64,000 bases of DNA from Chryseobacterium vaccae (GTDB taxonomy: Bacteria > Bacteroidota > Bacteroidia > Flavobacteriales > Weeksellaceae). The stretch covers positions 4,699,001-4,763,000 of the forward strand of contig NZ_VSWH01000001.1 of NCBI RefSeq assembly GCF_009602705.1, in the 5' to 3' direction. Below the pieces are notes generated by a model, which was not told the origin of the DNA, did not search any database, and worked only from the letters and a program-made list of their open reading frames with translations. Made by a program: the position numbers and the translations under genes. Below, one piece after another: positions 53,462 through 63,153 of this stretch. The stretch's first letter is position 1; the number at the start of each line of letters is the position of its first letter.

Positions 53462-53786
53462 TAATTTGTTAAAAATAAAATTGTTAGATTAAAAATTACA
53501 TGAGTTTTTTACGGAGGTCAAAATTATAAATTTACAACGAGATATGAAATAGGCAGGCGGTGTGCAGGAATTAAGATTTTATTAAAATTGAGACTTGGTG
53601 AATATTATCAGAATTTCATTGATATATTGTCATTGATTGGGGAGTAATAATGATCCCTGAATTTTGATCGTGTTGCTTTTATAATGCTGTATTTGTTTGA
53701 AATACAGGTGTTAAAGTCTTTTATTGGAAAAGCTTTCCTACTATGATAAATTTTACGAAATTTGGGGAAAACATAAAAAGTAAAAT
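53462..53786. other. 325-bp divergent intergenic region (aspartate kinase / fbp)
   Basis: It must hold promoters for both genes. I saw no clean TAnnTTTG box, no repeat and no small ORF of coding character. Confidence 0.5.
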
Positions 53787-54803
53787 ATGTCAGATCAATC
53801 ATTACAGACGTTAGGAGAATTTATTATTGATAAGCAGGATGATTTTCAGTATTCTACGGGTGAATTTTCTCGTCTTCTGAGTGCAATAAGATTGGCCTCT
53901 AAAATAGTAAACAGAGAAGTAAATAAAGCCGGAATTGTAGATATTACAGGGGCTGCCGGCAACCAGAATATCCAGGGAGAAGAACAGCAGAAACTGGATG
54001 TGATTGCCAATGACATTTTTATCACGGCTTTGTCTCAGAGAGAGGTGGTGTGTGGTATTGCTTCCGAAGAAAATGATGATTTTATTGACATTCAATGTGG
54101 TGAAAATGGCCACTTAAGTAAATATGTAGTGCTTATTGATCCTCTTGACGGATCCTCTAATATTGATGTAAACGTTTCCGTAGGAACTATTTTCTCTATT
54201 TACAGAAGAGTTTCAGAACCGGGAACCCCTGTTCAGCTGGAAGACTTTTTACAGAAAGGTGTGAACCAGATTGCTGCAGGATATGTGATTTACGGTTCTT
54301 CCACCATGATCGTTTATACCACAGGAAACGGAGTGAACGGATTTACTCTGGATCCTTCTTTAGGAACTTATTACCTGTCTCATCCTAACCTGAAGTTTCC
54401 GACCAAAGGGAAAATCTATTCCATTAACGAAGGTAATTATATCAAATTCCCTCAAGGAGTAAAAAATTATCTTAAATACTGCCAGATGGAAGAAGGAGAC
54501 CGTCCGTATACCTCAAGATATATTGGTTCTCTGGTAGCGGATTTCCACAGAAATATGCTGAAAGGAGGAATCTATATTTATCCGTCATATTCTCAGGCTC
54601 CGAACGGAAAGCTGAGACTTCTGTATGAATGTAACCCAATGGCATTCCTTGCAGAACAGGCTGGAGGAAAAGCTACAGACGGATTCAGACGAATTCTGGA
54701 AATAGAACCAACAGAGCTGCATCAGAGAATTCCATTTTTCTGCGGAAGTATCGAAATGGTGGAAAAAGCAGAAGAATTTATGCGGATTGATAGCGTAAAA
54801 TAA
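53787..54803 (+). CDS. fbp: class I fructose-1,6-bisphosphatase
   Basis: The 338-aa protein has the metal and substrate site [20 protein letters not shown] near residue 117. [13 protein letters not shown] comes earlier, and [20 protein letters not shown] with [15 protein letters not shown] later. It removes the C1 phosphate of fructose-1,6-bisphosphate in gluconeogenesis. The menC gene starts on the very next base after the stop, so the two are co-transcribed although their pathways differ. Confidence 0.95.
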   Translation: MSDQSLQTLGEFIIDKQDDFQYSTGEFSRLLSAIRLASKIVNREVNKAGIVDITGAAGNQNIQGEEQQKLDVIANDIFITALSQREVVCGIASEENDDFIDIQCGENGHLSKYVVLIDPLDGSSNIDVNVSVGTIFSIYRRVSEPGTPVQLEDFLQKGVNQIAAGYVIYGSSTMIVYTTGNGVNGFTLDPSLGTYYLSHPNLKFPTKGKIYSINEGNYIKFPQGVKNYLKYCQMEEGDRPYTSRYIGSLVADFHRNMLKGGIYIYPSYSQAPNGKLRLLYECNPMAFLAEQAGGKATDGFRRILEIEPTELHQRIPFFCGSIEMVEKAEEFMRIDSVK

Positions 54804-55808
54804 ATGAAAGCATCTTATTTCAGATATATGCTGCAATTTAAACGCCCGGGAGGAACATCCCGCGGCGTTTTGCATGAAAAAGAAACCTTTATTCTCGAAA
54901 TTGAAGATCAGGGAAGGAAAGGAGTAGGAGAGTGTGCGGTTTTCAGAGGGCTTAGTTTTGATGACAGACCGGACTATGAAGAAAAGTTACAGTGGCTCTG
55001 CGAAAATATCCAACAGGATAAAAACTATTTGCAGGAAGAGCTGAAAGAGTTTCCTTCTATATGGTTTGGATATGAACAAGCTATTCTGAACCTGAAATAC
55101 GGAGCCCATCTCTATTTCCCCAGTGAGTTTACTGAAGGAAAATCGGCTATTACCATCAATGGGCTGATCTGGATGGGAGATATCAGCTATATGGAAGAAC
55201 AGATTCAGGATAAACTGGATAAAGGATTTCACTGTATTAAGTTGAAAATCGGGGTTAACTGGCCATCGGAACATCAGATTCTGAAACAGCTCAGAGAGAA
55301 ATTTTCACCGGATCAGCTTGAACTTCGGGTGGATGCAAACGGTGGATTCAGTAAAGAAGAAGCAATGACTGTTTTACAGCAATTGGCGGATTTGAATATT
55401 CATTCCATAGAACAACCTATTAAAGCCGGAAACTGGGAAGACATGGCTTCATTATGTACTGTTACTCCAACTCCGATTGCTTTGGATGAAGAGCTTATCG
55501 GAATTGTTGATTCTACCGAAAAGAGAAAACTGTTGGAAGCCATAAGGCCACAGTACATTATTCTGAAACCAGCTTTGGTAGGAGGCTTTTCAGGAGCTGA
55601 TGAATGGATTTCCCTAGCTGAAAGTCTGAACATCGGATGGTGGATTACTTCTGCGCTGGAAAGTAACGTCGGGTTAAATGCTATTGCTCAATATACCTTC
55701 ACAAAAAAAAGTCCAATGCCTCAAGGTTTAGGCACTGGATCTTTGTTCGTTAATAATTTTGAATCTACTTTAGATCTCAGAAATGAGTTACTCTGGTTCA
55801 AAATATAA
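54804..55808 (+). CDS. menC: o-succinylbenzoate synthase (enolase superfamily)
   Basis: The 334-aa protein has the enolase-superfamily barrel. A catalytic lysine pair sits in HCIKLKIGV near residue 146, metal ligands in LRVDANGG (Asp), SIEQPI (Glu) and ALDEEL (Asp), and the second lysine in YIILKPALVGG. GYEQAILNLKYGA in the capping domain is typical of MenC. It dehydrates SHCHC to o-succinylbenzoate on the way to menaquinone. Dipeptide epimerase is an alternative, but the short length and capping motif favour MenC. No other men gene is adjacent. Confidence 0.85.
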   Translation: MKASYFRYMLQFKRPGGTSRGVLHEKETFILEIEDQGRKGVGECAVFRGLSFDDRPDYEEKLQWLCENIQQDKNYLQEELKEFPSIWFGYEQAILNLKYGAHLYFPSEFTEGKSAITINGLIWMGDISYMEEQIQDKLDKGFHCIKLKIGVNWPSEHQILKQLREKFSPDQLELRVDANGGFSKEEAMTVLQQLADLNIHSIEQPIKAGNWEDMASLCTVTPTPIALDEELIGIVDSTEKRKLLEAIRPQYIILKPALVGGFSGADEWISLAESLNIGWWITSALESNVGLNAIAQYTFTKKSPMPQGLGTGSLFVNNFESTLDLRNELLWFKI

Positions 55809-55821
55809 CGGAGAAAATTAA

Positions 55822-55989
55822 CTAACAAAATGGAGGTGGTGCATCTGGGCAGGTAGGTTGGTTACAGTAGTCAGGAGCCCATTCTCTGCAGCATCTGTTT
55901 CTTCCGTCCCATCTGTTACATCCAAGAGGAATAATTCCACCTTTGATGGTTCTCAATTCTCCTCTGTTGAGTTTTTTTAGATTTTTCAT
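55822..55989 (-). CDS. bacteriocin-like GG-leader peptide with six cysteines, 55 aa
   Basis: The sequence begins MKNLKKLNRGELRTIKGG, a classic double-glycine leader with cleavage expected after Gly18. The 37-residue core contains six cysteines (24, 33, 34, 42, 47, 55) and ends PDAPPPFC. Similar short peptides are frequent in Chryseobacterium and are annotated as bacteriocin-like. No C39 peptidase-transporter or maturase lies beside it. It is convergent with menC (13 bp between stops). Even cysteine number suggests disulfides or thioethers, which is inference. Confidence 0.75.
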   Translation of the reverse strand: MKNLKKLNRGELRTIKGGIIPLGCNRWDGRNRCCREWAPDYCNQPTCPDAPPPFC

Positions 55990-56095
55990 AGTGAATATTT
56001 TATATTGATTGTCAAGTAAATATCGGTAAGATTTTTCACATAAACAAGATTTAATTTACTTAAGTTATTCAGAAATAATACATTATTTGTATTTC

Positions 56096-56269
56096 AAAAA
56101 GCGAAGCGGCTGGTGTTTTTCTAACCTAACAGGTCTCAAAGACCTGTTAGGTTTTGGATTCCTGTTAAAATTAGTCACAAGGATTTGTTTATCTTAAAAA
56201 CATCAGCATTTAATTTATCCTTGTCTGCCTTTACGATAAATAAAAAAATATTCTTAGCTTTTGTATGTC
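56096..56269. repeat. dispersed A/T-rich repeat, copy 2
   Basis: It shares ordered blocks with 12322-12430 (TTTGTATTTCAAA, AAGCGAAGCGG, TTGTTTATCTTAAAAACA, CCTTGTCT, TTTTGTAT). It is longer because about 55 bp including a perfect hairpin are inserted after the second block. Confidence 0.55.
56123..56153. repeat. 13-bp perfect hairpin inside the dispersed repeat
   Basis: AACCTAACAGGTC and GACCTGTTAGGTT pair perfectly around TCAAA. It is not next to a gene end, so it looks like an inserted REP-type unit. Confidence 0.6.
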
Positions 56270-56388
56270 CAATTTTTTGAACAACACATAATGCTGGTTT
56301 TATTAGTGAATATAATCTCTTCCTTTCTTCACTAAAAACAAAGAGTATTCGTGAAAATCCAGCAGCTTGTTGGATTCGCTGAAATCCT

Positions 56389-56474
56389 AGCCCTGATAGT
56401 AACGGCTACCCCGCAGCAAGAGCGGGCACTGATTGGGGCGCGAGGAGTAGGAGTGGATAGCAGGATAAAGCTCC
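56389..56474. repeat. GC-rich structured island, second type
   Basis: It begins AGCCCTGATAG, ends GTGGATAGCAGGATAAAG then CTCC, and contains a CCCGC / GCGGG hairpin in the middle. From memory, this end pair with a variable hairpin between recurs in Flavobacteriia intergenic DNA. Only one copy is in this window. Confidence 0.5.
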
Positions 56475-56793
56475 TAAAATATCCAATACACAGATAAGTA
56501 CCCACAATTATTTTGTAGGAACTTTAAATTGAATTTATTTTTAAAGGATAAAGTAGTTTTAGGGTCGGATAATTTTTATTTTATTAATTAATACTTGGGT
56601 TAAATTACATCTTTTACGAAAATTGCTTTCTTAATATATCTCAATAAATAAGAAAAGCGGGTTTTAATTCCTTTCATGATGATACAATTTGTATTTCTCT
56701 GTTTAATGAAAATTTACAATCTCTGTGCCAATTACTTAGCTATTTCGAAATTTAACATATGATTCATTTTATGGTCTTTTTTTTAATTAATCG

Positions 56794-57924
56794 TTAAGAA
56801 ATAATTGTGAAAATATTTTCGTTATTTTTTATCCGGCCTTCGATAAGATTCCGGTCTATACCATATAAATTCTGGAAAATATCATTCTGAACCTGCGAGC
56901 TGGAAAGGTATCCCCAATGGTTTCCAATATCAAACTTAATGCTGCTCTGGATATCATCTTTCACAAAAGTACAATCAATAACAGAAACAATATCTTTGAA
57001 TTTTTCAATGTCACTTGGCCCGTTTTTTCCTAGTCTCGGGGTAAGAATATTTTTAGTAAACTGTGAAATGCCCAGAATAACATCCTGTCTGTTTAAGTAG
57101 ATGGAAACCCGGTTGGCCAATAGCGGAAGCTTATTAAAAGAGTCCTCAGAATCCTCAAAAACTTTATAAGATACATCTGCGTTCAACAGCAGAACCTGAT
57201 CAATAACCCGGAGAATGTTTTCTTTTTTAAGGCTGTACAGCATACTTTGCAGAACCCTGTTTCCCATAGAGTGGGTCATCAGATGAATTCTCTGATTGCA
57301 GGGAACAAGATCACGATTGGAAAATATATCCTTTAAAAACTGCGTATAAAAATAAAACAGCCTCATCAGTGAATTTCCTGAATTAATACTTGAAGCCTTG
57401 TCATCAAAATACGTAAGCGGAACAATACTGCTGGAAGCTGGCCAGCTCACGAACAGAATATGTTCTACAGGAGATTTCGGATTATCAATAAACAGCTTTT
57501 TAAGATCGATAATCGCTTTTAATTCATCATCAAAATCATAAGCATATCCATGGATAAAGATCAGAACATCGCTTCTGTCTTTGGTGGAAGACATGTTTTT
57601 ATACAGTTCATAGAACATCCGTTGGGTTCCGCCTAGATTATTGGCAGTGAGTGAAGTTTTTTTAACGCCTTTTTCACTGAGAAGAACATCCAGTACTTCC
57701 TGATATCCCTGTTTTTCAGGCTCTGAAAATAACCGGTAGTTCAGGATATTCCGGTTGGTATAGTCTTTTTTCTTTTTTGCGGCCGCAGTAGGCTCTTTAT
57801 AACCTTCAAAATCACATTTTGCGATCCTGAAATTAGGAATAGAATATTCGTCATTGGAAAAAGAATCTACTCTTTCGCCTTTATGACGGATGATCTTCCG
57901 ATTGCTTAGGATATAAACAGCCAT
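56794..57924 (-). CDS. DUF900-like alpha/beta hydrolase
   Basis: The 376-aa protein has a lipase-like middle: VLIFIHGYAYDFDDEL near residue 122, HILFVSWPASSS, and the nucleophile elbow THSMGNRVLQSML near 218, where Thr replaces the usual first Gly. A late IGNHWGYLSS may hold the histidine. It has no signal peptide, so it is cytoplasmic. The family (DUF900) is poorly characterised. It stands alone between a long repeat-rich gap and glnS. Confidence 0.75.
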   Translation of the reverse strand: MAVYILSNRKIIRHKGERVDSFSNDEYSIPNFRIAKCDFEGYKEPTAAAKKKKDYTNRNILNYRLFSEPEKQGYQEVLDVLLSEKGVKKTSLTANNLGGTQRMFYELYKNMSSTKDRSDVLIFIHGYAYDFDDELKAIIDLKKLFIDNPKSPVEHILFVSWPASSSIVPLTYFDDKASSINSGNSLMRLFYFYTQFLKDIFSNRDLVPCNQRIHLMTHSMGNRVLQSMLYSLKKENILRVIDQVLLLNADVSYKVFEDSEDSFNKLPLLANRVSIYLNRQDVILGISQFTKNILTPRLGKNGPSDIEKFKDIVSVIDCTFVKDDIQSSIKFDIGNHWGYLSSSQVQNDIFQNLYGIDRNLIEGRIKNNENIFTIIS

Positions 57925-58034
57925 GGTCAGAAATTTTATAAGCGGTTTTTAGTCTTATCTAAATTAATGAAAAATACTGAATTAACATCAATCGGGTGTT
58001 AAAATTATCATTTCTGTAAACCCTAAATTTTCCT

Positions 58035-58042
58035 TAACTTTG
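58035..58042 (+). promoter_or_regulatory. candidate -7 box of glnS
   Basis: TAACTTTG matches TAnnTTTG. A TTTCTG at 58011-58016 is about 18 bases upstream and may be the -33 box. The ATG is 35 bp downstream. Confidence 0.5.
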
Positions 58043-58077
58043 TAAAACTTTTTTACATCAAGTAAAAGCTAATTTTA

Positions 58078-59751
58078 ATGGAAGAAGAAAAAAAATCACT
58101 CAATTTTATTGAGCAAATTATTGAAGATGATCTGGCAAACGGTTTGAAAAGAGATCAGATCCGTTTCCGTTTTCCCCCTGAACCTAATGGATACCTGCAT
58201 GTAGGGCACACGAAAGCCATCTGCATTAACTTTGGTCTGGGCGAAAAATACAACGCTCCCGTAAACCTTCGTTTCGACGATACGAACCCTGAAAAAGAAG
58301 AACAGGAATTCGTAGATTCTATCAAAAAAGACGTTGAATGGCTGGGTTTCAAATGGGATAAAGAGCTGTATGCATCCGACTACTTCCAGCAGCTTTACGA
58401 GTGGGCTGTACAAATGATCAAAGACGGGAAAGCTTATGTAGATGAGCAGCCATCTGAAGTGATCACAGAACAGAGAAAGAGTCCTACAGAACCGGGAGTG
58501 GAGTCACCGTACAGAAACCGTCCGGTAGAAGAATCTCTTGATCTGTTTGAAAAAATGAAGAACGGTGAATTTGAAGAAGGAACCATGTCTCTTCGTGCAA
58601 AGATCGATATGGTTTCTCCGAATATGAACATGCGTGACCCTGTGATGTACAGAATTCTTAAAAGGCCTCACCACAGAACCGGTACAACCTGGAAGATTTA
58701 CCCGATGTACGATTGGGCTCATGGTGAATCTGATTATCTGGAGCAGGTTTCTCACTCTTTGTGTTCATTAGAGTTTGAAAATCACAGACCGCTTTATAAC
58801 TGGTACCTTAATCAGGTGTATGACGAATCTAAAGTAGCACCGAAGCAGAGAGAATTTGCCAGAATGAACGTTTCTTATATGATTACTTCCAAAAGAAAAC
58901 TGCAAAGGCTGGTTGCCGAAAAAGCAGTAACAGGATGGGATGATCCAAGAATGCCTACCATTTCAGGGATGAGAAGAAAAGGATTTACACCTGCTTCCAT
59001 CAGAAATTTCATTGAAAAAGTAGGAGTGGCGAAAAGAGAAAACCTGATTGAAATTCAGCTTCTGGATTTCTGTGTACGTGAAGACCTTAATAAAGTAGCT
59101 AAGCGTGTGATGGCTGTCGTAGATCCGGTAAAACTGGTGATCGAAAACTATCCTGAAGGGCAGGAAGAATGGCTTGAAACGGAAAACAATCCGGAGCAGG
59201 AGGGAGCAGGAACAAGAGAAGTCCCATTCTCAAGAGAGCTTTATATTGAAAGAGAAGACTTCAAGGAAGAAGCTAACAATAAATTCTTCAGATTGAAATT
59301 AGGCGGTGAAGTACGTCTGAAATCGGCTTATATCATCAAAGCTGAAAGAGTGGAGAAAGATGAAAATGGCGAGATCACAACGATTTATGCTACTTATGAT
59401 GATAAGAGTAAATCCGGAAGCGGAACCGAAGAAAGCTTAAGAAAAGTAAAAGGTACGCTGCACTGGGTGTCTGCAAAACATGCGCTGCCTGTGGATGTAA
59501 GAATCTACAATCAGTTGTTTACTGTTGAGCAGCCAGATGCTGAGAAAGATGTAGACTTCTTAAACTTCATCAATCCGGAATCGGTAACGATGGTTAAGGG
59601 GTTTGCTGAACCAAGCTTAAAAGATGTGGCAGTAGGAGAGCCGCTTCAGTTCCAGAGAATCGGGTACTTTACCAAAGATCAGGATTCTACGGATGAAGTA
59701 ATGGTATTCAACCGTACAGTAACGTTGAAAGACTCTTACAAACCAGAATAA
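58078..59751 (+). CDS. glnS: glutamine--tRNA ligase
   Basis: The 557-aa class I synthetase has the HIGH motif as HVGH in RFPPEPNGYLHVGHTKA (41-44), LRFDDTNPEKEEQEF, and the KMSKS-type loop as MITSKRKL near residue 270. The C-terminal beta-barrel anticodon-binding domains are of the GlnRS type. It charges tRNA-Gln directly with glutamine. The GlnRS-specific WDDPRMPTISGMRRKG separates it from GltX. A terminator follows. Confidence 0.95.
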   Translation: MEEEKKSLNFIEQIIEDDLANGLKRDQIRFRFPPEPNGYLHVGHTKAICINFGLGEKYNAPVNLRFDDTNPEKEEQEFVDSIKKDVEWLGFKWDKELYASDYFQQLYEWAVQMIKDGKAYVDEQPSEVITEQRKSPTEPGVESPYRNRPVEESLDLFEKMKNGEFEEGTMSLRAKIDMVSPNMNMRDPVMYRILKRPHHRTGTTWKIYPMYDWAHGESDYLEQVSHSLCSLEFENHRPLYNWYLNQVYDESKVAPKQREFARMNVSYMITSKRKLQRLVAEKAVTGWDDPRMPTISGMRRKGFTPASIRNFIEKVGVAKRENLIEIQLLDFCVREDLNKVAKRVMAVVDPVKLVIENYPEGQEEWLETENNPEQEGAGTREVPFSRELYIEREDFKEEANNKFFRLKLGGEVRLKSAYIIKAERVEKDENGEITTIYATYDDKSKSGSGTEESLRKVKGTLHWVSAKHALPVDVRIYNQLFTVEQPDAEKDVDFLNFINPESVTMVKGFAEPSLKDVAVGEPLQFQRIGYFTKDQDSTDEVMVFNRTVTLKDSYKPE

Positions 59752-59773
59752 TTTTAACGCAAAATAATAAAGA

Positions 59774-59805
59774 AAGCAGGATCTGTTACAGGTCCTGCTT
59801 TTTTA
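59774..59805 (+). terminator. intrinsic terminator after glnS
   Basis: An 8-bp stem (AAGCAGGA / TCCTGCTT) is followed by a T run, 22 bp after the stop. Confidence 0.82.
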
Positions 59806-59836
59806 TTGATGTGATAATTATTAAACCTTAAATCTC

Positions 59837-59989
59837 AGTTGGGATAAGAATATCCGATTGATGTAGGTTTGAAGGTCAGCAATAATACGTACTGATCTGT
59901 TTTTTACTCTTTTGATGACATTAAAATTGTATAGTAACGATCAATACTTATCACTAAAAGTAGCTTCCAGCCTCCTTCTTCCAGCTTCC
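59837..59989 (-). repeat. 3'-end-associated repeat element, copy D
   Basis: The 31-bp head (59989-59959 on the minus strand; starts GGAAGCTGGAAGAAGG, ends CTGGAAGCTACT) lies 8 bp after the oleate hydratase stop and in the same orientation. The next bases, TTTTAGTGATAAGTATTG, match copy A (TTTTAGTTATAGGTATTG). The tail TTCAAACCTACATCAATCGG, then ATATTCTTATCC, also matches. The inner inverted arm is missing. Confidence 0.7.
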
Positions 59990-59997
59990 GGTCTTTT

Positions 59998-61938
59998 TTA
60001 TCCTTTCACTCCTTTGATCCAATCCTGGAACTTACCAATCTGTTCCATAAAGAAAGATTCATGTTCTTCTTTTTCTTCAGGGCGGTTAACCAAAATATGT
60101 TCAAAATATGTCCCTTTCAGTATTTTTCTTAAAATACCTTCTCCCAGGAAGGGTTTATAGTCATTCAGGGCCTGAGTGGCTTTCAATAAATGACGGATAT
60201 CGTACTGAAGCGGATTAATATCCGGAACCTGTTTGTTGAGGTTCAAAAGGCTGTATACGGCTATTCTTGCCGTTCTTACGGAGCTTTCCATGGTGAAAAC
60301 CACATCATTATTGGTTTCTACAAACTGTCCTACAAGACCTAAATTGGTACAGCCTTCAGGAACTACTCTAGGGCGGTCTCCCTGAGCTCTCGGCATGAAC
60401 ATAGAGGTAATATACGGCATGAAAGAAGTACGTACAATCGTATTGTCAATCACATTATCCAATTGATCTTCTATACCGAGATGATAACATAGCTCAGCAA
60501 GAATTTCGTTTCCTGTACACTGCGGCATTGTTTTTTTAACATAATTTCCCTGTTTATCCATCAAAAGGGCATAGACCCAAACTACAAGAATATCATCAGG
60601 CTGCGTAGGAAAATGAGGCTGTCTGTTGCAGGTAAAGCTCATCACCCAGTTGGAGTCTGTAATGGTGATAATACCTCCTGTTGCCGTTTTTCCGGAATAA
60701 GGATCATTCACACATAATTCCTTTAGTTTTTCGGTAAAAGCTGAAGGCCGGCAGGTAAGGGTAGCAGATTCCCATGCAGATTTTTCAATATGACTGCAGA
60801 ACTTTTCCGGTTTTCCGAAGACTTCTGATTTGGCAGCAAGGTTTTTCCATAACTTCCATCCTGCGCTTTGTCCGGTGCTGCTGTTATCAATGGTGATTTC
60901 CGGAGCAGTATTATTATCCCCATAGAAAGTGCTTTCCGTCATGGATCCCGTAGTTACAATAACATAATCTTCTTTACCTATAGGGATTTTTACTTCTTTT
61001 CCTTCCTGTTCCGTGATGATACCTTCTACAGTTTTTCCTTCCGTATTAATCTGAATGTCCAGATCTTTTACCAGAGTATTGAATTGGATCTGCACTCCTT
61101 TTTCAATCAGGAAGTTTTTTAAAGGAGTAACATACGTGTCGTATTGATTATATTTTGGGAATACAAGACAAGAGAAATCTTTCATTCCGTCAATGGCGTG
61201 CAGGAATCTGTGCATATACAGTTTCAGCTCCAGTAAGCTATGCCAGTTTTCAAAAGCAAACATAGAGCGCCAGAAAAACCAGAAATTACTGTTAAGGAAA
61301 GATTCTGCGAAATAATCTTCAATCGTCAGGTCATCAAGCTCCTCTTTTTTCTTCAGTAAAAGTTTGACAATGGCCAGCTGATCTTTCTTTTCCAATCCAA
61401 ATTTACTGAAATCCTTGATCTGTCCCTGGTTGTGGATTAGTCTGGCTTTGGAATAGTTCGGATCGTTATCATTAATCAGACGGTATTCGTCTAATACGCT
61501 GTATGGCGCAGGAAGCTCCAGAGCAGGAATATCCTGGAACATATCCCATAAGTTTTCATAGGTCATGTCCATTTCTCTTCCACCGCGGATGATGTAGCCG
61601 TCTTTTGCATTCCCGGCTCCGTCCAGTGAACCGCCTTCAACATTAAGCTGGTCAAGGAAAATAATATTTTTTCCCGGAACACGGCCGTCACGGATGAAAT
61701 AATAAGCAGCCGACATTCCGGCAATTCCACTTCCTACAATATAAATTTTGCTGTTTTCATAGGATTGTAAAGGGATTCCTTTGTTACGCTGGTAGTTTCC
61801 GATCTGGTCTGAAAAAGGCATAGTCTTCTCAGGCGTATTGATCTGAACTTCCCGGCTTGAATCCGGTTCGTGATTTACTTTTCCAAATTGCTCAGAAGCA
61901 TTTAAAATGTTGTCGAATTTTGAATTGATCGTACTCAT
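59998..61938 (-). CDS. ohyA: oleate hydratase
   Basis: About 646 aa from ATG 61938 ([12 protein letters not shown]). The frame stays open 240 bp further, but that extension overlaps the AraC gene and has no homology character. The FAD-binding motif is [20 protein letters not shown] near residue 66, with [16 protein letters not shown] and [17 protein letters not shown] later, all typical of oleate hydratases. It adds water to oleic acid to give 10-hydroxystearate, often a detoxification of unsaturated fatty acids. An AraC regulator lies just upstream on the same strand. Confidence 0.92.
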   Translation of the reverse strand: MSTINSKFDNILNASEQFGKVNHEPDSSREVQINTPEKTMPFSDQIGNYQRNKGIPLQSYENSKIYIVGSGIAGMSAAYYFIRDGRVPGKNIIFLDQLNVEGGSLDGAGNAKDGYIIRGGREMDMTYENLWDMFQDIPALELPAPYSVLDEYRLINDNDPNYSKARLIHNQGQIKDFSKFGLEKKDQLAIVKLLLKKKEELDDLTIEDYFAESFLNSNFWFFWRSMFAFENWHSLLELKLYMHRFLHAIDGMKDFSCLVFPKYNQYDTYVTPLKNFLIEKGVQIQFNTLVKDLDIQINTEGKTVEGIITEQEGKEVKIPIGKEDYVIVTTGSMTESTFYGDNNTAPEITIDNSSTGQSAGWKLWKNLAAKSEVFGKPEKFCSHIEKSAWESATLTCRPSAFTEKLKELCVNDPYSGKTATGGIITITDSNWVMSFTCNRQPHFPTQPDDILVVWVYALLMDKQGNYVKKTMPQCTGNEILAELCYHLGIEDQLDNVIDNTIVRTSFMPYITSMFMPRAQGDRPRVVPEGCTNLGLVGQFVETNNDVVFTMESSVRTARIAVYSLLNLNKQVPDINPLQYDIRHLLKATQALNDYKPFLGEGILRKILKGTYFEHILVNRPEEKEEHESFFMEQIGKFQDWIKGVKG

Positions 61939-61988
61939 TTTTATATTGTTTTTAATGAACAGTATAAAGGTACCTCTATTCATAAAGC

Positions 61989-62001
61989 AGGGTATATCCC
62001 T
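61989..62001. promoter_or_regulatory. small dyad upstream of ohyA
   Basis: AGGGTATATCCCT has 4-bp GC-rich arms, 51-63 bp before the ohyA ATG. It could be a regulator site, but the dyad is short. Confidence 0.25.
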
Positions 62002-62029
62002 AATGTCAGATTTATTGTCCCCAAATTCT

Positions 62030-62908
62030 TTAAGACTGGATATTTTCTCTGTTCCGATATTCAGAAGGAGAAACGGAAGTCTGTTTCTTGAAAAAACGGC
62101 CAAAAGCTGATGCAGAATTAAACTGAAGCTGAAAAGCAATTTCAGAAATTGTGACAGCCGGATTGCCAAGCATAACATAGGCTTCTTTCAGCAGAGCTTC
62201 ATCAATAACTTCATGAGGCGTTTTTCCACTGGCTTTTTTGATGATTTCGATGAGGTATTTCGGAGAAACACATAATTGATCAGCATAAAACTGTACACTT
62301 CTCTGCTGCCTTATATTTTCCCTGATCAGCTTACTGAATCTAAGATAAATATCTTTCTTCCCTTCCTCTTTTTCAGCAATATCATCATGTTCTTTTTCCA
62401 TAATCTCTGCTGTTTCCAGCAGCAGATTAAAAATAATGGTACGAACGATTTCTTCTGTAAACTTTCCCTGTTTTCTGGATTTTTTTTTGAGATAATCCAG
62501 AAGGCTCTGAATCTGTAGAGAGTTTTTCTCTGTTGTTTTTATGAGGCTGTAGGAACCTTCGGAGAAAAGATTCATTTTCTCGATGATGAAAGGATTGGAT
62601 ATATTTTTGATCAGAAAATTTTTATCAAAGAACAACAGTTTCATTTTGAAATCGCTGCTGGTTTTCAGAAACTTCACAATGGTAGAAGGAGCAGCAATCA
62701 GAAAGCTGTGGGCATTTATGTGATACTTCTGGCTGTCAATTTCGAGATCTACCTTCCCTTCAGTACAGATGCATAAGGCATAATAATCTATACGGAAAGA
62801 CGTTTCGGGGAAATCGGAAATAGGATTGCCTGATGAAATATAATAAGATTCACGACAGTCTATATGGTAAAATGAAAGGGTATCATGTAAATTTTCGTAG
62901 GTGATCAT
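62030..62908 (-). CDS. AraC-family transcriptional regulator next to oleate hydratase
   Basis: The 292-aa protein has an N-terminal cupin-like domain (about 20-150; [20 protein letters not shown]) and C-terminal AraC HTH units ([20 protein letters not shown] and [20 protein letters not shown]). It lies 91 bp upstream of ohyA on the same strand, which suggests it activates ohyA, perhaps in response to a fatty acid. The effector is inferred from the neighbour only. Confidence 0.88.
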   Translation of the reverse strand: MITYENLHDTLSFYHIDCRESYYISSGNPISDFPETSFRIDYYALCICTEGKVDLEIDSQKYHINAHSFLIAAPSTIVKFLKTSSDFKMKLLFFDKNFLIKNISNPFIIEKMNLFSEGSYSLIKTTEKNSLQIQSLLDYLKKKSRKQGKFTEEIVRTIIFNLLLETAEIMEKEHDDIAEKEEGKKDIYLRFSKLIRENIRQQRSVQFYADQLCVSPKYLIEIIKKASGKTPHEVIDEALLKEAYVMLGNPAVTISEIAFQLQFNSASAFGRFFKKQTSVSPSEYRNRENIQS

Positions 62909-63114
62909 TGGTGAGTATGATTCTGTTACATTATAATGATTTTTATGAAACTTGAGAATAAAACCTCATTATTACTGCAATTTACGAAAATTATAAGTTT
63001 GTTTTAGTTGATTTTGGTAAAAACATCCGTGGCTTCTAAATATTAATAGTATATTTTTATTTCTTTCATTTATAAAAAAACTCCCTTGGAGCCATAGTTT
63101 TGAGCTAATTTGGT

Positions 63115-63122
63115 TAATTTTG
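63115..63122 (+). promoter_or_regulatory. candidate -7 box of the MFS transporter gene
   Basis: TAATTTTG matches TAnnTTTG, 31 bp upstream of the ATG. Confidence 0.4.
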
Positions 63123-63153
63123 CTTTTTTAAATTTTTCCCCACCCCATTTATC

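Larger units (their letters stand above)
55990..56793. other. 804-bp intergenic region with several repeats
   Basis: It contains a copy of the dispersed A/T repeat (56096-56269) interrupted by a 13-bp hairpin (56123-56153), and a GC-rich structured island (56389-56474). The remainder is A/T-rich with no recognisable gene. The promoter of the GG-leader peptide must lie at its left end, but no consensus box was seen. Confidence 0.6.

Noticed and set aside
53608..53802. 64-codon minus-strand ORF between aspartate kinase and fbp
   Set aside because: No coding character; it overlaps the fbp start and looks like random A/T-rich sequence.
61021..61122. Plus-strand ORFs inside the oleate hydratase, GlnRS and SusC genes
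   Set aside because: All are shadows of long, motif-bearing genes on the other strand or frame.
61939..62178. 80-residue N-terminal extension of oleate hydratase
   Set aside because: It overlaps the AraC gene's end and reads as hydrophobic noise; MSTINSKF at 61938 is a normal oleate hydratase start.
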